A stretch of DNA of 64,000 bases from Selenomonadales bacterium (GCA_018434945.1 JAHDOI010000016.1:1-64000), one strand, 5' to 3'. Numbered from the stretch's first letter, positions 35,240-44,732 are shown. Translations and numbers: made by a program. Notes: generated by a model from the sequence alone, not told the origin.

Positions 35240-36106
35240 TCAAGAGCCGGTTGGGTTTTGGCCGTCCACGAAGGCGGCGGCGTGGTAGGAGCTGCGGACG
35301 AGGGGCCCGGCGGCGACGTGGCTGAAGCCAAGGGCGTATGCCGCTTCCTCGTAGCGGCGGAATGTGTCGGGGTGGATGTATTCGCTGACAGGCAGGTGGT
35401 CGGGCGAGGGCCGCAGGTATTGGCCGAGGGTGAGGGCGCGGACGCCGGCGGCGGCGAGGTCGGCGAGGACGGCGTGGATTTCGTCTTGCTGCTCGCCGAG
35501 GCCGAGCATGAGGCCGCTTTTGACGAGGACGGGGCGGCGGGCGGCGGCGGCGAGGAGGGCGAGCGAACGGCGGTAGTCGGCGCCGGGCCGGACGGAGGGG
35601 TAGAGACGGGGGATTGTTTCGAGGTTGTGGTTGAAGACTTCGGGGGAGGCGGCGAGGAGGGTGTCGAGGCTGTCTTCGCGGCCGGCAAAATCGGGGGTGA
35701 GGACTTCGACGCTGGCGCCGCAGGCGGCGCGGATGGCGGCGATGACGGCGGCGAAGTGGGCGGCGCCGCCGTCGGGGAGGTCGTCGCGGGTGACGGAGGT
35801 GACGACGGCGTGGCGGAGGCCTAGGGCGGCGGCAGCCTGGGCTACCCGGGCGGGTTCGCCTGGGTCGACGGGGCCGGGCTGGCCTTTGGGGACGGCGCAG
35901 AAGCGGCAGCGGCGGGTGCAGACGCTGCCGAGGATGAGGAAGGTGGCGGTGCCGTGGCCGAAGCATTCGCCGATATTGGGACAGTGGGCGCTCTGGCAGA
36001 CGGTGTGGAGGCCGAGGCCGCCGAGGAGGCCGCTGACTTTTTCGAAGGAGCCGGGGGCGACGCGCTGGACGAGCCAGGGCGGCCGCGCGGGCTGGGGGTC
36101 GGTCAC
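35240..36106 (-). CDS. lipA: Lipoyl synthase (radical SAM)
   Basis: 288 residues. The auxiliary cluster cysteines are C37, C42 and C48 ([14 protein letters not shown]); the radical SAM motif is CTRRCRFC (63-70). C-terminal RSSYHA supplies the serine ligand. It inserts two sulfurs into protein-bound octanoyl groups to form lipoyl-E2. The ATG overlaps the lipB stop (ATGA). A gene in this location serves the E2 encoded just upstream. Confidence 0.96.
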   Translation of the reverse strand: MTDPQPARPPWLVQRVAPGSFEKVSGLLGGLGLHTVCQSAHCPNIGECFGHGTATFLILGSVCTRRCRFCAVPKGQPGPVDPGEPARVAQAAAALGLRHAVVTSVTRDDLPDGGAAHFAAVIAAIRAACGASVEVLTPDFAGREDSLDTLLAASPEVFNHNLETIPRLYPSVRPGADYRRSLALLAAAARRPVLVKSGLMLGLGEQQDEIHAVLADLAAAGVRALTLGQYLRPSPDHLPVSEYIHPDTFRRYEEAAYALGFSHVAAGPLVRSSYHAAAFVDGQNPTGS

Positions 36107-36768
36107 TGGTGTTCATCTCCTTGGGGCTCGCTGTATTCGAGGTCGAAGACGGCGGCTGTTTCGGCGGCGAGGACGGCGGCGACCTCGGGCAGTGTGGCGG
36201 CGACGCCGGCCTTCTGGAGGCTGGTGACGCCGAATTCCCTGATGCCGCAGGGGACGATGGCGTCGAAGAGGGCGAGGTCGTTGGCGACGTTGAGGGCGAA
36301 GCCGTGGCCGGTGATCCAGCGCCTCACCGAGACGCCGATGGCGGCGATCTTGTCGTCGGCGAGCCAGACGCCGGTGTATTTGGCTTTGCGGCCGGCGGTG
36401 AGGCCGTAGCTGGCCAGGGTGCGGATGAGGGCTTCTTCGAGGGTGTGGACGAACCAGTGGACATCCTGGCGCCATTTGGCGAGGTCGAAGATTGGGTAGC
36501 CCACCAGTTGGCCGGGGTTGTGGCCGGTGACGTTGCCGCCGCGGTCGGTGTGGGCGACGGCGATGCCGCGGGCCTGGAACCAGGCGGGGTGGGCGACGAG
36601 GTTTTCGTCGCCGCCGCCGCGGCCGATGGTGACGACGGCGGGGTGTTCGAGGAGGAGAAGGATGCCGGCGTAGCGGCCTTCTTCTACGAGGGTGCGGGCT
36701 TCTTTTTGCAGGACCAGCCCGGTGTCGTAGTTAACGAGACCGGGCTGGAGAAGGAGGCAGCGTCGCAT
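36103..36768 (-). CDS. lipB: Octanoyl-[ACP]:protein N-octanoyltransferase
   Basis: 221 residues. Family motifs: [13 protein letters not shown], the [18 protein letters not shown] signature (usual form RGGxxTxHGPGQ, so Asn replaces Gly), [12 protein letters not shown] with the catalytic lysine, and VPCGI with the nucleophilic cysteine. It transfers octanoate from ACP to the E2 lipoyl domain, the step before LipA. Overlaps lpd by one base and lipA by four. Confidence 0.93.
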   Translation of the reverse strand: MRRCLLLQPGLVNYDTGLVLQKEARTLVEEGRYAGILLLLEHPAVVTIGRGGGDENLVAHPAWFQARGIAVAHTDRGGNVTGHNPGQLVGYPIFDLAKWRQDVHWFVHTLEEALIRTLASYGLTAGRKAKYTGVWLADDKIAAIGVSVRRWITGHGFALNVANDLALFDAIVPCGIREFGVTSLQKAGVAATLPEVAAVLAAETAAVFDLEYSEPQGDEHQ

Positions 36769-38165
36769 CAGCTTTTGCGGGCCGGCGGCCAGTGGATGGC
36801 GGCACCGGCGACGGCGAGGGCGGCTTCGCCCATGGCTTCGCTGACGGTGGGATGAGCGTGGATGGTGGTGACGAGTTCGTCGACGGTGGCTTCGAGCCTG
36901 AGGGCGAGGGCGGCTTCGGCGATGAGGTCGGTGGCGCGGGGGCCGAAGATGTGGACGCCGAGGATTTCGCCGTGTTTGGCGCCGGAGATGATTTTGATCT
37001 GGCCGGTGCCGCCGCTTTCGATGAGGGCTTTGCCGTTGCCGGCCAGGGGGAAGATGCCTGTTTTGTAGGCGACGCCCTGGGCCTTGGCCGCCTCTTCTGT
37101 GAGGCCGACGCCGGCGACTTCGGGGCTGGTGTAGATGCAGGAGGGTATGGTGTGGGCGTGGTAGGCGCTGCGGTGGCCTAGGGCGTGTTCGACGGCGGCG
37201 ATGCCCTGGGCGGAGGCGGCGTGGGCGAGCATGATGAGGCCGTTGACGTCGCCGACGGCGTAGACGCCGCTCCGGTTGGTCATGAAGTTTGCGTCGACTT
37301 TTATGCGGCCGCGTTCGGCGGCGATGCCGGCGTTTTCAAGGCCGAGGCCGGCGGTGCGCGGCCGGCGGCCGACGGCGACGAGGACCTGTTCGGCGACGAT
37401 TTCCTGGGTTTGGTCGCCGGCGGCGACGACGGCGGCGAGGCCGGCGGCGGTTTTTTTGACTTCGCCGAGGCGGGCGCCGGTGAGGAATTTGACGCCCTGT
37501 TTGGCGAGGTGGCCGCGGATGAGGGCGGCGATTTCGCCGTCGACGGGCGGGAGGATTTGGGGGAGCATTTCGATGACGGTTACCGCGGCGCCGAACGAAC
37601 GGTAGAGGGCGGCGAATTCGACGCCGATGACGCCGCCGCCGACGATGGCGATGGAGGCGGGGATGGCCGCCAGGGAGAGGGCGGCGGTGCTGTCGATGAC
37701 CCCAGGCAGGTCAGCGCCGGGGAAGCTCAGGCGGACAGGCTCGGAGCCGGTGGCGAGGATGACGGCGTCGGCTTCGAGGACGGCCGGGCTGTCACCGCTT
37801 ATTGCGACGGTGCGGGGGTCTTTGAGGGCGCCGGTGCCGCGGTGGACGGCAACGCCGTTGGCTTTGAGGAGGCCTTCGACGCCGCGGACGAGCTTGGTGA
37901 CGACGGCGCGCTTGCGGGCCATGACGGCCGGCCAGTCGACGGTGACGTTGTCGGCTTTTATGCCCTGGGAGGCGCCGTGGGTGATGGCGTGGTATAGTTC
38001 GGCGGCGTGGAGGAGGGCTTTTGTGGGGATGCAGCCGACGTTAAGGCAGGTGCCGCCGATGTGTTCGTTTTCGACGAGGTGGACTTCGGCGCCGAGCTGG
38101 GCGGCGCGGATAGCGGCGACGTAGCCGCCGGGCCCGCCACCTATGACGATTATTTTCTTGGGCAT
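36768..38165 (-). CDS. lpdA: Dihydrolipoyl dehydrogenase (E3)
   Basis: 465 residues. FAD motif IGGGPGGYVAAIRAAQLG, redox disulfide GGTCLNVGCIPTK (C40, C45), NAD-binding IVGGGVIGVEFA, and the C-terminal HPTVSEAMGEA with the active-site His/Glu. It reoxidises dihydrolipoamide of the E2 with NAD. It has no N-terminal lipoyl domain. It is encoded between E2 (after repeat copy 4) and lipB. Confidence 0.96.
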   Translation of the reverse strand: MPKKIIVIGGGPGGYVAAIRAAQLGAEVHLVENEHIGGTCLNVGCIPTKALLHAAELYHAITHGASQGIKADNVTVDWPAVMARKRAVVTKLVRGVEGLLKANGVAVHRGTGALKDPRTVAISGDSPAVLEADAVILATGSEPVRLSFPGADLPGVIDSTAALSLAAIPASIAIVGGGVIGVEFAALYRSFGAAVTVIEMLPQILPPVDGEIAALIRGHLAKQGVKFLTGARLGEVKKTAAGLAAVVAAGDQTQEIVAEQVLVAVGRRPRTAGLGLENAGIAAERGRIKVDANFMTNRSGVYAVGDVNGLIMLAHAASAQGIAAVEHALGHRSAYHAHTIPSCIYTSPEVAGVGLTEEAAKAQGVAYKTGIFPLAGNGKALIESGGTGQIKIISGAKHGEILGVHIFGPRATDLIAEAALALRLEATVDELVTTIHAHPTVSEAMGEAALAVAGAAIHWPPARKS

Positions 38166-38193
38166 AGTTAACCTCCTATAACCTAAAACCTTT

Positions 38194-38318
38194 GCGGCCG
38201 TTCAGAAGCCCCATAGGCAAGGCGCACCGGAGGATGGCCCGCGACGGCGTACTTGGTTGCGTACGTCGAGTGGGCCATCCGAGGAGCAACGCCGCCTAGG
38301 GGGCTTATCAACGGACGC
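38194..38318 (+). repeat. Structured intergenic repeat, copy 4
   Basis: Outer arms GCGGCCGTT/AACGGACGC; in place of the usual AGATG mismatch motif it has TAGGC/GCCTA, which pairs fully. Apical stem GGATGGCCC/GGGCCATCC with GCGTAC/GTACG. 3 bp behind the E2 stop and before lpdA, inside the operon. Confidence 0.85.
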
Positions 38319-38321
38319 CCA

Positions 38322-39608
38322 TTAGCTGAGCAGCAAAAGTGGTTCTTCAAGCAAAGAACGAACGCGGGCCATGAATTTCGCGGCGAGGGCGCCGTCGACG
38401 AGGCGATGGTCGAACGACAGGCACAGGTTGGCCATGGGGCGGATGACGATGTCGTCGCCGATGACGACGGGACGCTTGACGACGCGGCAGACGCCGAGGA
38501 TGGCGGATTCGGGCGGGTTGATGATGGGGGTGAAGTGGTCGGTGCCGAACATGCCGAGGTTGGTGACGGTGAAGGTGCCGCCGGTGTAGTCGTCGGGGCC
38601 GAGCCGGCCCTCGCGGGCTTTGGCGCTTAAGGAGGCGATGTCTTCCCTGATCTGGCCGACGGTTTTGGCGGCGGCGTTTTTGACGACCGGGACTATGAGG
38701 CCGTTTTCGAGGGCGACGGCAACGCCGATGTTGACGCTGTCGTGCTGGACGATGGCGCCGTTTACGAGACTGGCGTTGACCATCGGGAATTCGCCGAGGG
38801 CTTTGGCGGCGCATTTGATGATGATTTCGGTGAAGGAGGCTTTGGCGCCGGCGGCGGCGAGGGTGTCTTTGAGGCGGCCGGCGGCGGTCATGTCGACTTC
38901 GACGGTGAGGTTGACGTGAGGGGCGGTCTGCCAGCTGAGGCTCATGCGTTCGGCGATGATTTTGCGCATGCCGGTGAGGGGCATGGCGGCGGCTGTCGCC
39001 TGGGCCGGCAGGGCGGCGCGGACGTCGGCGGCCATGATGCGGCTGTCTGTGGCGATGGCGGCGAGGCTGACGCCGTGCTCGGCGGCTAGTTTGGCGGCCA
39101 GGGGCGATGCTTTGGGGGCCGCGGCCTGGCGGGCGGCGTAGTCGAGGATGTCTTTTTCGACGACGCGGCCGCCTGGGCCGGTGCCGGTGACGAGGGCGAG
39201 GTCGACGCCGTGTTCTTTGGCGAGTTTTTTGGCGAGGGGCGAGGCGATGACGCGACTGTCGCCGGCGGCGGGGGCAGCTGCGGGAGCGGCGGACGGGGCG
39301 GACGGGGCCTGTGCGTCCGCGGCGGGCGCGGCGGCGGCAACTTCGGCGACCGCGGCGTCGATTTTTTCGCCGGGGGCGCCGATGACGGCGAGGACGGCCT
39401 TGACGGGTGCAACGCCGCCTTCGGGGACGAGGACGGCGAGCAATACGCCATCAGCCGGGGCTTCGATCTGGTTGGTGATTTTGTCGGTGGAGATTTCGGC
39501 GAGGATTTCGCCGGCGGTTACCTTCTCCCCCACTTGTTTGAACCATTTGCCGACCGTGCCTTCGGTCATGGTGAGCCCGAGCTGGGGCATGGTGAAGTTT
39601 GTCGCCAT
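38322..39608 (-). CDS. Dihydrolipoamide acyltransferase (E2)
   Basis: 428 residues. Lipoyl domain 1-80 with lysine 43 in ISTDKITNQ; an Ala/Pro linker (85-118); E3/E1-binding domain at about 120-157 (ASPLAKKLAKEHGVDL, GTGPGGRVVEKDI). A second related segment at 167-200 (ASPLAAKLAAEHGVSL) lacks the GTGPGGR part. The catalytic domain carries DHRLVDGALAAKF (HxxxDG). It is the only E2 in the window and could serve all three E1 pairs. Confidence 0.92.
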   Translation of the reverse strand: MATNFTMPQLGLTMTEGTVGKWFKQVGEKVTAGEILAEISTDKITNQIEAPADGVLLAVLVPEGGVAPVKAVLAVIGAPGEKIDAAVAEVAAAAPAADAQAPSAPSAAPAAAPAAGDSRVIASPLAKKLAKEHGVDLALVTGTGPGGRVVEKDILDYAARQAAAPKASPLAAKLAAEHGVSLAAIATDSRIMAADVRAALPAQATAAAMPLTGMRKIIAERMSLSWQTAPHVNLTVEVDMTAAGRLKDTLAAAGAKASFTEIIIKCAAKALGEFPMVNASLVNGAIVQHDSVNIGVAVALENGLIVPVVKNAAAKTVGQIREDIASLSAKAREGRLGPDDYTGGTFTVTNLGMFGTDHFTPIINPPESAILGVCRVVKRPVVIGDDIVIRPMANLCLSFDHRLVDGALAAKFMARVRSLLEEPLLLLS

Positions 39609-39648
39609 ATCATTTTCCTCCTCGGAATTGTTGATATTTTACGCCGGA

Positions 39649-40626
39649 TCACCGGCCGAGGGTTTGCCTGACGGCGGCGGCGATGTCGCCGGGGTTGGGG
39701 TAGATGAAGTCTTCGAGCGCCGGGCTGAAGGGCGGGACGACGTTGAGGCCGGCGACCCTTTTGACGGGGGCGTCGAGGTGGTCGAAGAGGTCTTCGCCGA
39801 TCTGGGCGGCGAGTTCGGCGCCATAGCCGCCGCGTTTGACGGCTTCGTGGACGACGACGGCGCGGTGGGTTTTGGCGATGGAGGATGCGAGGGTTTCCCA
39901 ATCGAGGGGGACGAGGCTCCTGAGGTCGAGGACTTCGGCGTCGATGCCTTCGCCGGCGAGGGTCCGGGCGGCTTCGAGGGCGGAGTGGACCTGGCGGGAC
40001 CAGGCGATGATGGTGACGTCGCGGCCGGGCCTCTTGATGTCGGCGGCGCCGAGGGGGATGGTGCAGTCGCCGTCGGGGACTTCGCCTTTGGTGGCGTAGA
40101 GGAGTTTATGCTCGATGCAGACGACGGGGTCGTCGTCACGGATGGCGGTTTTGAGGAGGCCTTTGATGTCGGCCGGGGTGCTGGGAGCGATGACTTTGAG
40201 GCCGGGTATATGGGTGAAAAGGGCCTCGAGGCTCTGGGAGTGCTGGCCGGCGTTGCGGCGTCCGGCGCCGCCGGGGCAGCGGAGGACAAGGGGGACGCTG
40301 GCCTGGCCGCCGGTCATGTAGCGCATTTTGGCGGCCTGGTTGACGATGGCGTCGAAGCATACGGGGGTGAAGTCGACGTACATTATTTCGACGACGGGCT
40401 TGAGGCCGCGCAGGGCGGCGCCGACGGCCATGGCGGTGAAGCCGGCTTCTGATATGGGGGTGTCGATGACGCGGTTGGCGCCGAATTCTTCGAGGAAGCC
40501 TTTTGTGAGGCCGAAGACGCTGCCCATGACGGCCATGTCTTCGCCGAGGATGAAGACGTTTTCGTCGCGGAGCAGCTCTTCGCGGAGGGCTTCGCTGACG
40601 GCCTGACCGTAGGTGATGGTCTTCAT
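39649..40626 (-). CDS. 2-oxoacid/acetoin dehydrogenase E1, beta subunit (set 2)
   Basis: 325 residues from ATG 40626, whose ATGA overlaps the alpha stop; frames further upstream are shadows. Start KTITYGQAVSEALREEL, GEDMAVMGSVFGLT, DTPISEAGFTAMAVGAA, and C-terminal RSLVPLDWETL and HEAVKRGGYGAELA. A distinguishing feature is RCPGGAGRRNAGQHSQSLE, where set 1 and 3 have different residues. Followed by E2, so this pair is the one most tightly tied to the complex. Confidence 0.88.
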   Translation of the reverse strand: MKTITYGQAVSEALREELLRDENVFILGEDMAVMGSVFGLTKGFLEEFGANRVIDTPISEAGFTAMAVGAALRGLKPVVEIMYVDFTPVCFDAIVNQAAKMRYMTGGQASVPLVLRCPGGAGRRNAGQHSQSLEALFTHIPGLKVIAPSTPADIKGLLKTAIRDDDPVVCIEHKLLYATKGEVPDGDCTIPLGAADIKRPGRDVTIIAWSRQVHSALEAARTLAGEGIDAEVLDLRSLVPLDWETLASSIAKTHRAVVVHEAVKRGGYGAELAAQIGEDLFDHLDAPVKRVAGLNVVPPFSPALEDFIYPNPGDIAAAVRQTLGR

Positions 40627-41618
40627 CTGGCCACGCTCCTCTCGTTGTCGGCGGCGTAAACGTCGCGGACGACTTCGCCCGGCTCGGGGTAGGGCGATTG
40701 TTCGGCGAAGGTGACGGCGTCGTCGATTTCGCGGCGGACGCTTGTTTCGATTTCTGCGAGTTCGGCGGCCGCGCCGGGGTCGAGCGTCAGAACGGCGGCC
40801 CTGAGGAGGACGAGCGGGTCGCGTTCTTTCCAGCCGGCGGCTTCGTCGGCGGGTTTGTAGATCTGGGGGTCGCCTTCGTAGTGGCCGCGGTGGCGGTAGG
40901 TTTTTGCTTCGATGAGGGTGGGCCCCTCCCCCGCCCTGGCCCGCGAGGCGGCGGCGCTGACGGCTTCGAAGACGGCGACGACGTCGTTGCCGTCGACGAC
41001 GATGCCGGGGATGTCGTAGGCTTTGGCGCGGTCGGCGATGTCGGCGATGTTGGTGACGCGGTCGATGGCGACGGAGACGCCGTATTTGTTGTTTTCGCAC
41101 AGGAAGATTACAGGCAGGCGCCAGGCGGAGGCCATGTTGAGGGCTTCGTGGAAGACGCCTTCGTTGGAGGCGCCGTCGCCGAAGAAGGCGAGGGTGACTT
41201 CACGGCCGCCTTTGATTTTGCTGGCGAGGGCCGAGCCGGCGGCAATGGGGATGCCGGCGCCGACGATGCCGTTGGCGCCGAGGATGCCGAGGCCGAGGTC
41301 GGCGATGTGCATTGAGCCGCCTTTGCCTTTGCAGTAGCCGGTGGCTTTGCCGAAGAGTTCGGCCATCATGACGGCGGCCTGGCCGCCTTTGGCGAGGCAG
41401 TGGCCGTGGCCGCGGTGGGTGGAGGTGATGAAGTCGGTCGGCTCGAGGGCCTGACAGGCGCCGACGGCAGTGGCTTCCTGGCCGATGCAGGTGTGGATGT
41501 TGCCGGCCATGCGGCCCTGGCTGAAGAGTTCGGCGGCTTTGAGGTCGAACTGGCGGATGCGCTGCATTTCCCGGTAGAAGCGCAGCAGGGTGTCACGGCC
41601 GGGCTTTTTGGTTTTCAT
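40623..41618 (-). CDS. 2-oxoacid/acetoin dehydrogenase E1, alpha subunit (set 2)
   Basis: 331 residues. TPP motif GDGASNEGVFHEALNMAS, preceded by GYCKGKGGSMHIADLGLGILGA (in two parts: GYCKGKGGSMHIAD and LGILGANGIVGAG). The N-terminus KPGRDTLLRFYREMQRIRQFD differs from set 1 and 3, pointing to divergence in substrate or partner contacts. It follows dctM after 226 bp containing a large stem. Confidence 0.88.
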   Translation of the reverse strand: MKTKKPGRDTLLRFYREMQRIRQFDLKAAELFSQGRMAGNIHTCIGQEATAVGACQALEPTDFITSTHRGHGHCLAKGGQAAVMMAELFGKATGYCKGKGGSMHIADLGLGILGANGIVGAGIPIAAGSALASKIKGGREVTLAFFGDGASNEGVFHEALNMASAWRLPVIFLCENNKYGVSVAIDRVTNIADIADRAKAYDIPGIVVDGNDVVAVFEAVSAAASRARAGEGPTLIEAKTYRHRGHYEGDPQIYKPADEAAGWKERDPLVLLRAAVLTLDPGAAAELAEIETSVRREIDDAVTFAEQSPYPEPGEVVRDVYAADNERSVAR

Positions 41619-41651
41619 GCGCTGTGCACCATCCTCGCTAGGCTTAAGTCA

Positions 41652-41708
41652 CGGACCGTGCGGCGGAACCGGCGGCCGTGATGGCCGGGGAGGTTCCGCC
41701 GCGGTCCG
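41652..41708. other. Large inverted repeat upstream of set-2 E1 alpha
   Basis: Arms 41652-41670 and 41692-41708 pair over 17 bp with small bulges (CGGACC.../...GGTCCG and GCGGCGGAACC/GGTTCCGCCGC). It sits 34-90 nt before the start codon with no U-tract, so it is more likely an mRNA stability or attenuation structure than a terminator. The rest of the 226-bp gap holds nothing I recognise. Confidence 0.5.
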
Positions 41709-41844
41709 CGGGAGGGGGGGGTATGCGTTGGTATGTCAGCTGCCGGCGGTGCCGACGGCTATTTTTCAGTTTCGGGCAAAGACCGCCAGGGTTGCGGGGG
41801 CGCCGGCAGGTTACGCTCAGGCCGGTGCACCCCCGGAGCCGGCG

Positions 41845-43137
41845 TTATTTCATGCCGAGGGCGGTGGGCAGCCACATGGAGAGGGCGGGGATGTAGGTGA
41901 TGGCCGCCAGGGCGATGAGGGAGGCGATGAGGAAGGGCGTTATCGCCGCCGATATCTGTTTGAGGCTGATGTTGGCGATGTTGCAGGCGACGTAGAGGTT
42001 GACGCCGACCGGCGGGGTTATCTGGCCGATGGCGAGGTTGACGGTCATGATGACGCCGAAAAGGACGAGGTCGACGCCGATGGCGTTGAGGATGGGGATG
42101 AAGATGGGCAGCAGTATATAGAAGGCGGAGATGGCGTCGATGAAGCAGCCGGCGATGAGGAGGATGATGTTCATGATGAAGAGGATGACGTATTTGTTGC
42201 TGGAGAACTCGACCATGGCTTTGGAGAGGTCCTGGGCGACGCCTTCGGTGGTGACTAGCCAGGCGAAGACGGTAGCGGCGGCGACGATGAGCATGACGAC
42301 CGCCGAGCCTACGGAGGCGTCGATGAGGAGTTTTTTGAGTTTGGCCAGGGTGAGTTCCTTGTAGACGAAGAAGCCGACGAACAGGCCGTAGACGGCGGCG
42401 ACGCCCGCCGCTTCGGTGGGGGTGAATACGCCGCCGTAGATGCCGCCGAGGATGATTACCGGGGTCATTAGGCCCCAGGCGGCGTCTTTGAAGGCGTCCC
42501 ACAGTTCGCCGAGGGTGGGTTTTTTGCCGCCGCCTCCCCAGCCGCGTTTTTTGGAGATGACGTAGCTGACGAGGGCGAGGGCGAGGCCGACGATGAGGCC
42601 GGGAACGACGCCGGCCATGAAGAGTTTGCCGATGGAGACTTCGGCGACGACGCCGTAGACGACGAAGGCGATGCTGGGGGGGATGATGATGCCGATGGCG
42701 CCGGCGTTGGCCATGAGGGCGGAGGACATGGGTTTGTCGTAGCCGGCCTCGGCCATGGCGGGGATGAGGATGGATCCCAGAGCTGCAACGGTCGCCGGGC
42801 CGGAGCCGGAGATGGCGGCAAAGAAGCAGGAGGTGATGACGAGGACGATGGCCAGGCCGCCGGTGATATGGCCGACGCAGACGTTGGCGAAGCGGATGAG
42901 GCGGCTGGAGACGCCGGCCTGCTCCATGACGACGCCGGCGAGGATGAAGAAGGGGATGGCCAACAGGGTGAATTTGGCGGTGGCCGAGTACATGGTGAAG
43001 GCCATGATGTCGAGCGAGCTGCCGCTGAGGAAGATGGTGATGACGCTGCCGAGGCCGAGGGCTACGGCGATGGGCGTGTTGAGGCACAGGAGGATACCGA
43101 AGATCAGGAACAGGAGAATGCCGGGTTCGATGTCCAT
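41845..43137 (-). CDS. dctM: TRAP transporter, large permease subunit
   Basis: 430 residues, 12 or so helices. DctM features: FLIFGILLCLNTPIAVALGLG, LAIPFFILAGVVMEQAG, GSGPATVAALGSILIPAM, and IIPPSIAFVVYG. Together with DctQ and the binding protein it imports an organic acid using a sodium gradient. It starts 1 bp after dctQ stops. Substrate unknown; context suggests a 2-oxoacid or related compound. Confidence 0.93.
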   Translation of the reverse strand: MDIEPGILLFLIFGILLCLNTPIAVALGLGSVITIFLSGSSLDIMAFTMYSATAKFTLLAIPFFILAGVVMEQAGVSSRLIRFANVCVGHITGGLAIVLVITSCFFAAISGSGPATVAALGSILIPAMAEAGYDKPMSSALMANAGAIGIIIPPSIAFVVYGVVAEVSIGKLFMAGVVPGLIVGLALALVSYVISKKRGWGGGGKKPTLGELWDAFKDAAWGLMTPVIILGGIYGGVFTPTEAAGVAAVYGLFVGFFVYKELTLAKLKKLLIDASVGSAVVMLIVAAATVFAWLVTTEGVAQDLSKAMVEFSSNKYVILFIMNIILLIAGCFIDAISAFYILLPIFIPILNAIGVDLVLFGVIMTVNLAIGQITPPVGVNLYVACNIANISLKQISAAITPFLIASLIALAAITYIPALSMWLPTALGMK

Positions 43138-43138
43138 A

Positions 43139-43606
43139 TCAGTTGCCCCCCTTGTGCCAGGATTTCCAGCCGGCCTGGGCGAAACGGATGAAGCAGAAGG
43201 CGGCGCCGACGGGGACGGCGATACCCATGGTCCACTCGGGGATGCCGAGGGCCGGGGTGGTCTGGCTGCTGGCCAGCTGCGAATTGACCATGCCGATGCT
43301 GGTCCAGATGATGACGGCGAACAGTACGAGCGACATTATCGATACGATGAGGGCGACGAGCCGCTGCCATTTGGCGGGCAGCAGGTCGGTGAAGACGCTG
43401 AGGCCGAGGTGGGCGCCGCGCTTGGCGGCGGCGGACGCGCCTAAAAAGCAGCTCCAGACGAAGAGGTTTGTGGTTATCTCTTCGGTGAAGGACATGGACA
43501 AGTTAAGAAAATAGCGGGAGAGGACGTTGCCGAAGTTGAGCAGCAGCATGGCACCGAGGGAGATGGCGAGAAACCATTCTTCGATGGCGTCAAACAGTTT
43601 GGACAT
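43139..43606 (-). CDS. dctQ: TRAP transporter, small permease subunit
   Basis: 155 residues from ATG 43606 (GGAGGCTGTC upstream). Four helices in the DctQ arrangement (FLAISLGAMLLLNFGNVLSRYFL; EEITTNLFVWSCFLGASAA; and two more). The NVLSRY and EE motifs near helix 2 are typical for the family. Confidence 0.88.
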   Translation of the reverse strand: MSKLFDAIEEWFLAISLGAMLLLNFGNVLSRYFLNLSMSFTEEITTNLFVWSCFLGASAAAKRGAHLGLSVFTDLLPAKWQRLVALIVSIMSLVLFAVIIWTSIGMVNSQLASSQTTPALGIPEWTMGIAVPVGAAFCFIRFAQAGWKSWHKGGN

Positions 43607-43630
43607 GACAGCCTCCGCTTTTCTAATAGT

Positions 43631-43663
43631 CGAGGTGGCCCGGCTATGGGCCAAGCCACCTCG
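43631..43663. other. Intercistronic hairpin between dctP and dctQ
   Basis: Perfect 9-bp arms CGAGGTGGC/GCCACCTCG (43631-43639, 43655-43663). Such stems behind a solute-binding protein gene usually stabilise its mRNA so that more binding protein than permease is made. Confidence 0.6.
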
Positions 43664-43684
43664 CTAATGCTGTTGTTGATGAGG

Positions 43685-44704
43685 CTATTTCCCGGCGTTC
43701 CGGAAGGCGTCAAGCAGGTCTTTGCCGATGGCGGATTCGTATTTGGCGTAAACCGGGCCCATTTTGGCCTGGAAGGCTTTGACCTGGTCGGCCGTGAGGA
43801 CGGTGACCTGCATGCCTTTGGCTTTGAGCTCGGCGAGCTGTTTGGCTTCTTCTTCGCGGTTGAGCTTGATCTGGTATGCGCAGGCTTCTTTGGCGGCGTC
43901 CTGGAGGATCTTCTGGGTTTCTTTGTCGAGGGAGTCGAAGAGTTTCTTGTTGATGCCGAGGACGAGCGGGTCGTAGGAGTAGTTCCAGATGGTCATGTAT
44001 TTCTGGACTTCGCCGAGTTTGCTGGTGTAGATGACGGGGATGGGGTTTTCCTGCCCGTCGATGGTGCCCTGCTGGAGGGCGGTGAAGACTTCGGCGAAGT
44101 TCATGACGGTCGGGTCGGCGCCGAGCTCTTTATAGAGGTCGATGTACATTTTCATCGACGGGATGCGGATTTTCAGGCCGGCGGTGTCGGCGGGGGTGAC
44201 GATGGGTTTTTTGCTGTTGGTGACCTGGCGGAAGCCGTTTTCGCCGAAGCCGAGCGGCTCGATGCCTTTGGAGCGGAGGATTTCTTTGATTTTGTCGCCG
44301 CCGGGGCCTTTGAGGGCTTTGTCAGCGGCTTCGTTGCTGGGAACTATCCAGGGCATGGAGATGACGCTGAATTTGGGGTCGAGGACGGAGTAGATGATGG
44401 TGGAGTGGAAGGACAGGTCGGTTACGCCGTTCTGGAGCTGCTCGATGCCTTTGGGCTGGTTGCCGCTGGAGAGCTGCTCGTTGGGGAAGACTTGGACGGT
44501 GACGCGGCCTTTGGTTTTTTCTTTGACGATGTCGGCGAATTTCTGGGCGCCTTTCGTCCAGGGGGAGCTTTCCGCGGTGGTGACGCTCATTTTCATCTTG
44601 ATCTGTTTCTGTTCGGGTGCTTTCTTGTCGCCGCCGCCGCAGCCGGCAACGACCAGGGAGACCGCGAGGACGAGACAGAGAACGATGATCCACGCTTTTT
44701 TCAT
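43685..44704 (-). CDS. dctP: TRAP transporter solute-binding protein, DctP family lipoprotein
   Basis: 339 residues from ATG 44704 (GGAGGGGTAC upstream). Signal peptide with lipobox VVAGC (about residue 22) predicts a membrane-anchored lipoprotein, normal in Gram-positives though TRAP proteins elsewhere are periplasmic. Mature domain contains MNFAEVFTALQQGTIDGQENP, split here: FAEVFTALQQGTIDGQENP, the DctP signature, and the ligand arginine region GLKIRIPSMKMY. It binds a carboxylate. It follows the set-3 E1 beta by 28 bp. Confidence 0.92.
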   Translation of the reverse strand: MKKAWIIVLCLVLAVSLVVAGCGGGDKKAPEQKQIKMKMSVTTAESSPWTKGAQKFADIVKEKTKGRVTVQVFPNEQLSSGNQPKGIEQLQNGVTDLSFHSTIIYSVLDPKFSVISMPWIVPSNEAADKALKGPGGDKIKEILRSKGIEPLGFGENGFRQVTNSKKPIVTPADTAGLKIRIPSMKMYIDLYKELGADPTVMNFAEVFTALQQGTIDGQENPIPVIYTSKLGEVQKYMTIWNYSYDPLVLGINKKLFDSLDKETQKILQDAAKEACAYQIKLNREEEAKQLAELKAKGMQVTVLTADQVKAFQAKMGPVYAKYESAIGKDLLDAFRNAGK

Positions 44705-44732
44705 GTTTTTGTACCCCTCCAATTTTTTCTAT

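Noticed and set aside
41652-41708. Intrinsic terminator between dctM and the set-2 E1 alpha gene
   Set aside because: The stem is strong but lacks a U-tract on either strand, so I list it only as an inverted repeat and keep the operon continuous.
41619-41844. Separate sigma-54 promoter for the set-2 E1 genes
   Set aside because: The nearest match (TGGCGG...TTGCC) has the wrong distance between the GG and GC elements.
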